In this document: in pieces, positions 15,001 to 27,000 of the stretch
Layout: each line of letters begins with the position of its first letter
How positions within the stretch are numbered: the first letter of the stretch is position 1
Origin: Telmatactis stephensoni
Taxonomy: Eukaryota > Cnidaria > Anthozoa > Actiniaria > Isophelliidae
Reading direction: 5' to 3'
DNA length: 64,000 bases
NCBI GenBank assembly: GCA_029948255.1
Contig: JALIZF010001505.1
Span: 62,001 to 126,000, forward strand
Notes under the pieces: model-generated
Database searches by the model: none
Told to the model about the DNA's origin: nothing
What the model saw: only the letters and a program-made list of their open reading frames with translations
Made by a program: the position numbers and the translations under genes

Positions 15001-18000
15001 ACTTTAGGCTAAAATGCAATAAAAAATACGTGATTTTGAGAGTTGACCGAGGCGAGCATGTTGATAGTGCGAGCCTCCCAAAGGAAGTCGGTTTACAAAC
15101 AGAATATCGTGCTTTACAGCACTCTAAATAAGGGCTGTGATTTTAAAAATGTGGTTTTTTTCAACATGGAAGTATACATGAGGGTTTTGGCGAGTCTACA
15201 ACTGCATAAATTTGCAAATAACTTATATATTTGTCAACTGAACGGAATAATTAAGTACAGTACACATTGCCGCATCAAAAGTTTATTATAAAAACTTACA
15301 AACATTTGTACAACAATTACTTACACGTTAGACGCAGGAAGAAGAATAAATTTACAGTTGTTCACCACATATCTTGATGAAAAACAATTTAACTATAAAC
15401 TCCAGTTGCGAAATGGCGGATTCACATACTCGTCGACCGTGAAGTAAGTAGCCTGGGGATCAGGGCCGGTCGCAAAAAAGCTGAATGCGCTCTGATTGGT
15501 TGAAATTAAAATCTCCGTTCACCTGGTAAAGAACTTCACTTACTGATGCTAAAGCTGGCGATACACGCTGCAATTTTTTTTCGCACTTTTAATGCAGTTT
15601 TAGGGATTTTGTGGCGAGAGCGAAATTGCCGAGTAGCTGCAAACGGCCATCGTTTTTGTAGGGTGAACCTACGAAGCACTCAGTTGATTTAATATATTCA
15701 TAAAAAAATGAGTAGCATAAAACAATAGAATACAACACAGTTTATGAATATATTACATCAACTGAGTTTTACGTTTTCCCCGTTTTCGTATGGACAGAAA
15801 TATTTTTATACGTTTACGTTTGTTAACGCATACGTGTAGACGGGGCCAAAGTTTTATGTGATTGCACCGATTTACTAAGTTTTTAGTAAATTTACTCACG
15901 CGTTTTCGCACTGTTACCAATTTAGATTTTAAGAATTCCCTTTTGTCAATTTTCAGGGTTGTAGCCACCGGTACGGTTAGTCAGGTTTCAGGCAACCGGA
16001 CCAACTTTTACCATTAAAACCACTGTTATTACAGTTTTGAAAGCATGAATCCGTGTAGAAAAACGAAAAACCATTGTTTAAATTGTGGCTACGGCCCTGA
16101 TTGTAAGATCATTTCAGTCCTTGCATGCGAATTAGTCATTAATATTTTAGTCTTTTATGGTCTTGTAAATTAGGAATACTTAACAACTTCTTGTTAAAAT
16201 AGCATCCAACAAATTATACAATTTTTAATATGGTTTTATACGGGGATTTATTATAACAAGACGCCTATATGGCCGTTTCCTCGATGGCCGACGGCCTGTG
16301 TGGAGCTCTAGCCGATTGAAATGTGACCTTGTTCGTCAGCAGCCGCAGTAATGATAACAATATCTCCCACAAAAATTGATCGGTAGCAAGAGACCATAAT
16401 ACTAAGAGAGCGAAACTCAGTATTGATGTCTGTGCGATGTTCGTGGCGCCTAAGGCTATTTTTAGTAACTTCGCCATCGCGCGCGCAAAGCTCTAAACAT
16501 TCGAAATTTCAAAAATCCCTTTCGCAACAGCCGAATGAGTAAAGGGACGATGTTTGATTGATAGAAGTATCTACCATATCTTATGAAGAGAAGGGATTAG
16601 AATCTCGTAGTTATTAACTTTGGACGTTCTGCTTAGTTAAACCCCCGTTAGTAAGGTCTAACGTTAGCAGTTATGTCTACAGTTACGTTTTTTGCCACCA
16701 GGAGATCAGCGATGGGTTTACGACTGAGTTAACAGTTGTAACGTTGTTAGTTATCTTGTGAAAGTTTAGACAATGCGTTGGTCCCGCTCGCCAGAAGCAA
16801 CCCAGTTGTGAGGTTTTCTTTCTGATAAGGGGGGTTCGTCACGGGACGGGTTCGTCACGGGACCAGTTCATGATTTTTGGACGATACGTTTACTTGAAGA
16901 TTTGGAAAAGAATTGATTTTCATTTACGTACGTTTTCTACTAGGGGTGACGTGGACATGGATGAAAAACGCATTGCGCATGCTCGAAAATTCGGCGGGAA
17001 TTCGTAGACGCGTTCGTGTTTACAAATAAAAGTACCGTTGATTCAACTACTGTGTATTATGTGAATTTCTCGTGTATCATTTGACCAGGGAAAGACAACA
17101 ACTAAAGCGATGTTTTAGGGAAAAAAATAAGCACTAACTTTTCCAAGATTTACTAAACCTCCAATGGTTTTATTTAAAACTTCCGAGCATGCGCAATGCG
17201 TTTTTCACCCGTGCGACGACTTGAGGTGACTTGTCGGTGACTTTCGCCCCAGGCTGCAACTCGTTTCTTGACGAACTAAACTCACGACAAAACTGCCCAT
17301 GTAAACGCTTCCTAAGAACTTTTCTGATTTTACAGATTCGTACGAGCCCAGTAAACCTTTAGTCGTGTTTGGTCTTCTTCCTCATGAGCAAAAAATGTCT
17401 GAAGAAGTATTAGCTTGAAATATTGAGAATTAGTAGGAGAAAATCGACGTTTTCAAAGCATCAATTAAGCTGGATTGAAGCAGCAGTTGGCTGATCACAC
17501 AGGGGGTAGACGACGGGCAAATTTGTACTTTTTTGCTAAGAAGAGGGAGGGGCTGGTGCACATTTTTGCTAGTCAAGGTGTGAAGTTGCCAATAAAATCA
17601 TGAACGTTGGTTCCAATATGGATGAAGAGCAGGAACTAGACAATTTGCGAAATATTTTAATAGAAAAGGCTATTAGTGGACACAATCTTGCAATCATTGG
17701 CGCAGCCGGCACTGGGAAAACAACTCTTGTGGGAAAAATAATTGAATCAGTTAATCACCAAGGAAAAAAACATACGTTGTAAGTGCAACCACCGGAGCTG
17801 CATGTGAATGTTATGAACGAGATCGAGAAAACCACGCGGTAACTTTAGATTCTTTCTGTGGAATTGCACCCTCCTTCGAATTAAGACAATCCATTCTAGT
17901 AGAGACATGCCGGCTAAGTTCTCCGGCAGTGGAATATGTAAATCAGTACAAATTAATGTGCCTCTCTCCCACCCCCTAAGTGATCAGCCAACTGCTGCTC

Positions 18001-21000
18001 TTCTAAATTTTAATTAAAAGCGAAGTGTCTTCCCTTGTGTAAATATATAACTCAGAAGAATTTTGTTTTGATAAACTGCTTCAAAAGCATATTTGAAGAT
18101 AAGGAAACGTGAATGGATAACTAAACAAGGTATTTCTTTTGTTTAAGAGCTTTATTTCAGGTTTTGAGACACGTTTTCGGCACGAAATTTTTGGTTCTTT
18201 GATGCGTTATCGCACAACAGCCATTTATGAATACATTATCTACCCTTGAAGACCACAGGAAGCCCAAACTGTTAAAGTCTGGGAATCCCTGTGAAATTGT
18301 ATTGCAAGTGCGAGAAAAAATTGCAGCGTGTATTGCCGGCTTTACTAGACGATTATTTCAGTGGAATTCGATGCGGTTTGGCCCAAGTCAAATTCAAAAG
18401 AAAAAGACAATATTGCTTCATTTGCATTCTGGATTCGAAACAGTGGTGTTTGTTTTGTCTGGGAACAGCTATATCGTAAGAGCATAAGAGTTGTTCAGTT
18501 TCTTCTTTGGTAAGATGCCATAAGACTTCAGAAAGGCAATCACGTCTATTAATACGTCAGTAAAAAACTAAATAAATAAAATACCAAAACAACACAGTAC
18601 AAATGGAGGGTGAAGGGTATCACGATTGGCGATTTTTGCCATGTCCTCGAACGGGAGAGGCTACGTAACAACAACAATTTCAATAACAACTTCAGCTTTA
18701 TTTAGGACATTTAGTAACATTTATAACTTACAAATCGTAAAATATTCTATTTGTGTAAAATAAAGTTGTTGTTGTTGTTGTTGTTGTTGTAACTCCCGCA
18801 AATAGTTAAAACTAGTCTAGGCGGGAGTTATGTATTACATTTTTAAAATTTGTTACCACCTAATTCCTTACAATACAAACACACACATAAGCAAAGCAAA
18901 CATGAATATAACATTAAATATTGGACAATAGAATAATTATGTCAATAGAATATCTCTTTGACTCCAAACGTGATGCATACAAACATGGTAAACAGGAAAT
19001 TAGATTTAGTATAGTTGTTATTTAAGGACTGTTGATATTTGTTACACTCGCACACTCTTTACTCTTTAGTCTTTGTGACAAACTAGCGAGGCAAGTTCGG
19101 GGTACGACTCTTGATTGGAAAGTACAGCCCTAAGTAAGGAAAGTGGTCGAGTAAGGAACTCCTTATGACAGCCACTCCGACTAAGGAAAGTCTTTCTGGC
19201 TGGCCTGGCTCTATCTCGCCTTGTAGTACCAACCCTTGCTTAGCTTGTAAATAGCTCTTGTTCAAAGTCTAATAAACGAGTTGGCAGAGCAGGCGATTCC
19301 TTACGAAGTCCCTCTCACACACGTGCTTAATTTGATTGTCATGGAAACGCTTTTGATTGATGTCCAAAAACTGCGGTTTCGATGATGATGTCGTGACCCG
19401 TCGTCACAAGGTCACATGCTTTACACCTTCAACCATAGTTGCATTTTGGGCGAAGAGTGAATTGTCTTTCCTAAGACTAAGACGCAATGTATACTGTTCT
19501 TTTTCCTTTTCTCTGTGTGTGTGAATTGCCTTTCTGTTTCTCTTAAAGTCGGAAAAAAGCGATCAACATGCCTTTATTTATTCGAAAATTAAGACGAAAC
19601 AAGCTTCTATTGACAATAGCTGCGCTGTTATTTTTGGTGGTCGTCACCTGGAAGGATTCAATCTGGCTTGAAAAGCCCAAAGATTTTGGGTATGTGCTCG
19701 AAAACACACCTTATAAAGGTCTGGACATCAGTAGCAAATGTGTGATTCAAGATAATGACAAGTGGATATGTCCAGATATTAGAGAACAAGGGATGAGCAA
19801 GATTAGGCAATCACAACTAGCCTCGACTCGTTTGTTGTTAATATTCGATGCTCTCGCCAGGAAATATGGACTTCGATACTGGGTTACCAAAGGAACTCTG
19901 CTAGGAGCGGTAAGGCACAAGGGTTTTATTCCGTGGGATACAGACATTGATGTTACTATGCCCATTGATGATTACGTGCAGTTTCTGCGAAAGGCGAGCA
20001 GTAAGCTACCGTTCGGAGTCACGTTACAACACCATACGCGAGAGAGTGAATTTCTACGCACCTATAACAGTACACTACACAAAGACTTGTTTAATCAACG
20101 ACACAAGGAAATGCTAGCTGAGTATGTTGGACAGAAATGGAATCCTAGGCTTAGAGACGATGGCAGTTGTTTTGGTAACTGCATCAAAGATGGGTGCATC
20201 TGGCACGACGGTCTGATGGTTGATATCTATCCAGTTCCACTTTCAGGTGACATGTGCGAGTACGATTTTAAATTCCGCTATCTCCGGTACCTTACAAAAA
20301 TTCGAGGTCTTCCAACTGAATACAAAGCTCTCCCTGTGAAAGAGTTAGAGTTTGAAGGTTTCAAAGTCTTCGTGCCAAACGAGTGGGAAATGTATTTGAA
20401 GAACTCATTCGGTAATTATTACATGGAACTACCGCCAATGCAAATAAGGCGGCCTCCTGATGATGTTATTCCTGAACCACTTTTGAATTGTTCTGAGTTG
20501 AAAAGGAAAGTAGAAAAAGAAAGAAGAAACAGCTGGAGATTTTTTTAATTTTTTCTTGGTTTTCCAATGTTATAGGTATAACGATTTGTCCTGTATTTCA
20601 ATTTTATACTTTCCGCGCAAGCTGAGACGACGCTCAATTATTCAAATTTGATCCAATAAAATATCGATGATGAGAAACACGCCATTAAACTGACATTTAA
20701 AAAATATGAACGAGCGGTAGGAAAATAACCGAATGAAAAGATATCTTTCAAAATTTCAAGTTTATATCAATTTTGGGGAAACAGATAGAACGTCAGTTTT
20801 CCTGTCGTGACTTGTGAAGTCATTGCAGTTTTTGTGACAAATGAATTTAACTACTTGGCGTCGACACAGCGGAAAGCGGCTGTTTTCATAGGTTTTTCAT
20901 GAATTAATAATGAAGCATGAAAAACAGTAACTGCTACACTTTTACTGGCTTTACTAAAAGCTTGTTTACAAAACCTTGTGACGTTACAGTAAAGCTTCGC

Positions 21001-24000
21001 GCGGATATCTATCAAAACAATGATTTTTCTGCTGATCAAAACGTCACCTCTCCCAAAGTACAGGGCATTATATCTCAGAGACGCATGTACCAAATTTTGA
21101 TATTATTTGATATTTTGCTGTTTGTGTCTAAAACGGCTTGTATGCAAAATATTGAGCTTCCAAAACCTATGGTGTCCTTATAATGAGAGGCGATTAAACG
21201 TTTTTCCGCCCTGTCCTTGGCGTCACATTCATAAAATCTGTCGCAAAGTAAGGTGGTACTTACATGAGACCGGGACGAAGTCAGACCGGGACGAACTTGT
21301 ACCGTTACAGAATTTTTGCAGCAGTTTACATGAGACCGGGACGAACTCAAAAACACCAATATCTTGGAGCTATATTTGTGTTCACAGGAGACCGGGACGA
21401 AAGTCACTCGTCTCGGTCCAGCAACCGAGACGAAGCCAGATTTAATTCACGAATTCTGAGTTAATTTTCAGACCGGTATCATGTAAACACAAGAAAAGAA
21501 ATGTATGGAAGCCGATATGAACTCAAACCGGTCTGACTTCGTCCCGGTCTCATGTAAATACCACCTTATTCAACAAATAGCTGTCCCAAATCGCTTTAAG
21601 AAAATGTTGCCAGGGGTGAGCTCAACAAAACTTGTACACCACGTGTAATTTACAAGTAACTATTGTTTTGGTTGCCAAGAACAATAGAGGGATTTCATGG
21701 CAGCCATGTTTGTGGGCAAGTACAATAGAAAGTTTTTGAATAACAAAATATTTTATTTCTCTTGGGAGAACATCACTATTATTTTGACCACAAACATGTC
21801 TGCCGTGAAATCCCTCTATAGCTACCAGTTGTAAACTACAAGTGTTAAAGACTTCGTCCGTGATACCGTTTTCGTTTGTAAACGCTCACCATAAACAGAT
21901 ACTACTTTCGAAAGCGCTCTTCAAAGTAGATACTTTTTGAAAACGACGTCCATGCGTTTCCGTGTGGACACCCGTAAACGCAAACTTTCAAAAAACGTCA
22001 TAACACCAGTCAATACCCGCTTAATGAAGCTTTTGACATTGTTTTCGAAAGCCTGGTTTGCCCACCTTTGTAAACGTTTGCACAGGTCTAAACGCATAGA
22101 AATATACATCTGTTTCAATAAACATTGTCAGTATCAAGCCTACCCAGGTGAACGGAGATTTTAATTTCAACCAATCAGAGCGCGTTCAGCATTTTTGAGA
22201 TCGGCCCTCGTCCCCAGGCTACTTACTTCACGGTCGACGAGTATGTCAATCCGCCATTTTGCAACTGGAGTTTATAGTATATTGTTTTTCATCAAGATAT
22301 GTGGTGAACAACTGTAAATTTAGTCTTCTTCCTGAGTCTAACGTGTAAGTAATTGCTGTACAAATGTTTGTAAGTTTCTATAATAAATTTTTGATGCGGC
22401 AATGTGTACTGTACTTGAATTATTCCGTTCAGTTGGCAAATATAAATGTTTATTAGCAAATTCATGCAGGTATAGACTCGCCAAAACCCTCAAGTATACT
22501 TCCATGTTGAAAAAACTCATAACCCTTATTTAAAGTGCTGTAAAGCACGATATTCTGCAAACCGATTTCCTTTGGGAGACTCGCACTATCAACACGCTCG
22601 TCTCGGTCAACAAAGATAATAGCGATGAAATGACGATACCAACAGCTTATTTGCTTATTTTAGACTAAATCTTTCTTAAATGCATAAACATATATTCGCT
22701 CATTAACTTTAGGAGTGGAATATTTTCGCAGAATGATAAGTTCTTAGCTCCTTCAACATATCGTGACGGTATTGCGTGACACAGTTTTGATCGCTGATAA
22801 AACGATGGCAAAGCGACAGGAACAGTCAAAAATTCAAAGGAGACTTCTTTCAAACTCTTTTGCTAAATTATTTGATTAAAAGCTTCCAGAAATAATTTTT
22901 CTGAAAGTTTGCTTGTTCATCAAGGGACCTGGGAACCAGGGCCGGTCATTTTGTCCAATAATGCTTTGCGCGCCGTGCTCACCGTTCACGTGGACGTGAC
23001 GTACCCGAAAGGGAGTATGGGAAGAAATTACTAAAGTTATAAAACCACAAAAATCCCACACGATTACTCAAATTCAGCTTGCTCTGACCTTATACACTAA
23101 AGAACTTCACTTACTGATGCTAAAGCTGGCGATACACGCTGCAATTTTTTTTCGCACTTTTAATGCAGTTTTAGGGATTTTGTGGCGAGAGCGAAATTGC
23201 CGAGTAGCTGCAAACGGCCATCGTTTTTGTAGGGTGAACCTACGAAGCACTCAGTTGATTTAATATATTCATAAAAAAATAATGAGTAGCATAAAACAAT
23301 AGAATACAACACAGTTTATGAATATATTACATCAACTGAGTTTTACGTTTTCCCCGTTTTCGTATGGACAGAAATATTTTTATACGTTTACGTTTGTTAA
23401 CGCATACGTGTAGACGGGGCCAAAGTTTTATGTGATTGCACCGATTTACTAAATTTTTAGTAAATTTACTCACGCGTTTTCGCACTGTTACCAATTTAGA
23501 TTTTAAGAATTCCCTTTTGTCAATTTTCAGGGTTGTAGCCACCGGTACGGTTAGTCAGGTTTCAGGCAACCGGACCAACTTTTACCATTAAAACCACTGT
23601 TATTACAGTTTTGAAAGCATGAATCCGTGTAGAAAAACGAAAAACCATTGTTTAAATTGTGGCTACGGCCCTGATTGTAAGATCATTTCAGTCCTTGCAT
23701 GCGAATTAGTCATTAATATTTTAGTCTTTTATGGTCTTGTAAATTAGGAATACTTAACAACTTCTTGTTAAAATAGCATCCAACAAATTATACAATTTTT
23801 AATATGGTTTTATACGGGGATTTATTATAACAAGACGCCTATATGGCCGTTTCCTCGATGGCCGACGGCCTGTGTGGAGCTCTAGCCGATTGAAATGTGA
23901 CCTTGTTCGTCAGCAGCCGCAGTAATGATAACAATATCTCCCACAAAAATTGATCGGTAGCAAGAGACCATAATACTAAGAGAGCGAAACTCAGTATTGA

Positions 24001-27000
24001 TATCTGTGCGATGTTCGTGGCGCCTAAGGCTATTTTTAGTAACTTCGCCATCGCGCGCGCAAAGCTCTAAACATTCGAAATTTCAAAAATCCCTTTCGCA
24101 ACAGCCGAATGAGTAAAGGGACGATGTTTGATTGATAGAAGTATCTACCATATCTTATGAAGAGAAGGGATTAGAATCTCGTAGTTATTAACTTTGGACG
24201 TTCTGCTTAGTTAAACCCCCGTTAGTAAGGTCTAACGTTAGCAGTTATGTCCACAGTTACGTTTTTTGCCACCAGGAGATCAGCGATGGGTTTACGACTG
24301 AGTTAACAGTTGTAACGTTGTTAGTTATCTTGTGAAAGTTTAGACAATGCGTTGGTCCCGCTCGCCAGAAGCAACCCAGTTGTGAGGTTTTCTTTCTGAT
24401 AAGGGGGGTTCGTCACGGGACGGGTTCGTCACGGGACCAGTTCATGATTTTTGGACGATACGTTTACTTGGAGATTTGGAAAAGAATTGATTTTCATTTA
24501 CGTACGTTTTCTACTAGGGGTGACGTGGACATGGATGAAAAACGCATTGCGCATGCTCGAAAATTCGGCGGGAATTCGTAGACACGTTCGTGTTTACAAA
24601 TAAAAGTACCGTTGATTCAACTGCTGTGTATTATGTGAATTTCTCGTGTATCATTTGACCAGGGAAAGACAACAACTAAAGCGATGTTTTAGGAAAGAAA
24701 ATAAGCACTAACTTTTCCAAGATTTACTAAACCTCCAATGGTTTTATTTAAAACTTCCGAGCATGCGCAATGCGTTTTTCACCCGTGCGACGACTTGAGG
24801 TGACTTGTCGGTGACTTTCGCCCCAGGCTGCAACTCGTTTCTTGACGAACTACACTCACGACAAAACTGCCCATGTAAACGCTTCCTAAGAACTTTTCTG
24901 ATTTTACAGATTCGTACGAGCCCAGTAAACCTTTAGTCGTGTTTGGTCTTCTTCCTCATGAGCAAAAAATGTCTGTGGTACATTTTGTTATCAAGAGACT
25001 CCCGACGTACACAGAACCTGTCAAGTCAAAGGTATGGAAACGTGACGTTGAACGTGTAACGTAAACGTTGTGCCATCAGTGTAGACCACTATTTTCATGC
25101 ACAATTCGGGCATGTGACTATTCTCTTGAGTGTAAAGAACTGCATCACTGTACTAGGGGACATGTTGCGAGGACGTGAAGGGGGAATTTCAAGTTCCGAG
25201 GGAGCGTTGCGTGACGAGGCTAAACACGGCTGCAAGGGACACTTTTTCGCAATCTCGAAAGTATTATTTCACATCGCTGCAACCTCTACTAAGGGAACAC
25301 CACCATTACAGGGACCACCATTGCTAAGTGGTTATTTCCACTTCGTTTTAACCTCTACTTGGGGACACCTCCAATATGGGAACACTTTGTCTGCTCTTGA
25401 GGGTGTCTCCCTAATAAACGTTCCACCGAATTTCCATCTGAGCTAGTAGCTATTAATTATGCTTGATGTCTGTAGGAACGTCTTGTCTTCCATTGTGGAT
25501 ATCGACGGTTTACGGCGTGTCCAATAATCAGTCAACATACGTCTGGAGACAAACATAAGGTTAGTTAAGTTTGTTTCACTTTGTTTGACAGATACTTGAG
25601 GCAAATCGGATACCTCATATGTAATGAGCTTTTCTCACCCTTTCCGTGACATTTTAATTTTTTTATCCAACAGCAACAAAAATATAATATTTGAATAATA
25701 TTTGTGCACCAAAGTTAGCAAAAATCGAAATTTTGGAAATGGTTTCGATGAACAGCGCCGAAGTTTGGAGGGCAAGCTGTTGCCCACCACCAAACGTACA
25801 ATTAAAGACGAATTTTAGCGCAACGCCGGTTCAACTTGGGTCAAAGTCGTCATTTTGCGTTGCAAATCTTTTAAATTCAAGTTCACCATTGTCCATATAT
25901 CGGTAGTGGCCACAAACAAAGCATTAAAGAGAGGCTCCAGGGTACACACAAAGAATGATTCGAATTTGTACCCTAAAGCCTCGCTTGGATGCTTTGTGTG
26001 TGACCACTGAACCGATGATGGAAATTGATGTATCAAAAACTTGCAACGTGTTGCTGAAGCAAAAATTGCGCTGAAAATAGTTCCATGTGGTTTGTTACAA
26101 GGCATTGCCTTAGCGTTGCGCGAAAAATCGTCTCGGGTAACATCAGCTTAAAATGATGTTTTAATTTGTTTATTTCCAAGTCTACGTCTGAATAAATTTG
26201 ATAACGCATTATGTTTTTCTACAGTCAAACCTTTCGTCCACATTATAACAAACAGCACTTTTTTTTTGTTATTTTTCTTTTGCCATCTCGGTGTGGATAT
26301 CAAACCCGGGCGAAAAAAGATGCGGTTTCAAATGTATTTCCATTAGTGTAGTCGTTCTTATTCCTTCTTAAACCCTCGTAAGACAACCATGTTACTTCAG
26401 TTGAAACGAATTGCTGTATGGAATTTTTTGAAAAGTCTCTTATTTAGTAATATTTTTCTCATAGTACGAACGATTTTTACCAAAGGAGGGTGTTTGTGTG
26501 GCTAGTGTGTATGCACCCATCATGTTCCCGCCTAGTCCGGTCTTGGTGTTTGCAGTCAACCAACAATCAGGTTATTAGAAATTGTTTTACTAAATACTAA
26601 ATACTCAGAGCCGATTTCGTATGACTGGGAAAACGGCAAGGTCACCCGTGCACGGTCACGGCACGGTTACGATAGGAATTTTGAATTGTTTTTGTATAGA
26701 CATCACGGCCACGGTACGGCGCGGTTTGTTTCCCACTCATACGAAAACCGCTCTATCTTCATAATCTTCAGTATCATCGTCATCATCTATTTATCAATTA
26801 GACGACAGAAAGCCGCGCGCCCATAGCGTTATAGACACACGAGAGAAAATATAAAGAGCGATTAACAAACGTAAAAGTGGCACGAGGCGTAGCCGAGTGC
26901 GACTCTAGTTTGTTAAGAGTTCTTACCATTTTCTCAAGTGTGTCTATAACGCAATGGGCAAGCGGTTTTCTGTTGTTAATTGATTTATAACAGAGCCTAG

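Larger units (their letters stand above)
8629..17401. repeat. Large tandem duplication, copy 1 (8773 bp)
   Basis: Sequence from AAGAAGTATTAGCTTG at 8629 to ATGTCTG at 17401 recurs at 17402-24975 with roughly one difference per several hundred bases. At the internal junction exon sequence ATGTCTG runs directly into AAGAAGTATT with no obvious microhomology. This copy is longer because it contains two private transposon insertions (13565-13843 and 14602-15526). It carries a PIF1-like fragment, a LicD gene, several MITEs and a partial TSR1 exon at its right end. Confidence 0.95.
17402..24975. repeat. Large tandem duplication, copy 2 (7574 bp)
   Basis: Second copy of 8629-17401. It continues into intact TSR1 exon sequence at its right end. 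It lacks the two insertions found in copy 1 and shows scattered single-base changes and small indels, for example a 4-bp gain near 18977 and a 3-bp gain near 23280. Confidence 0.95.
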
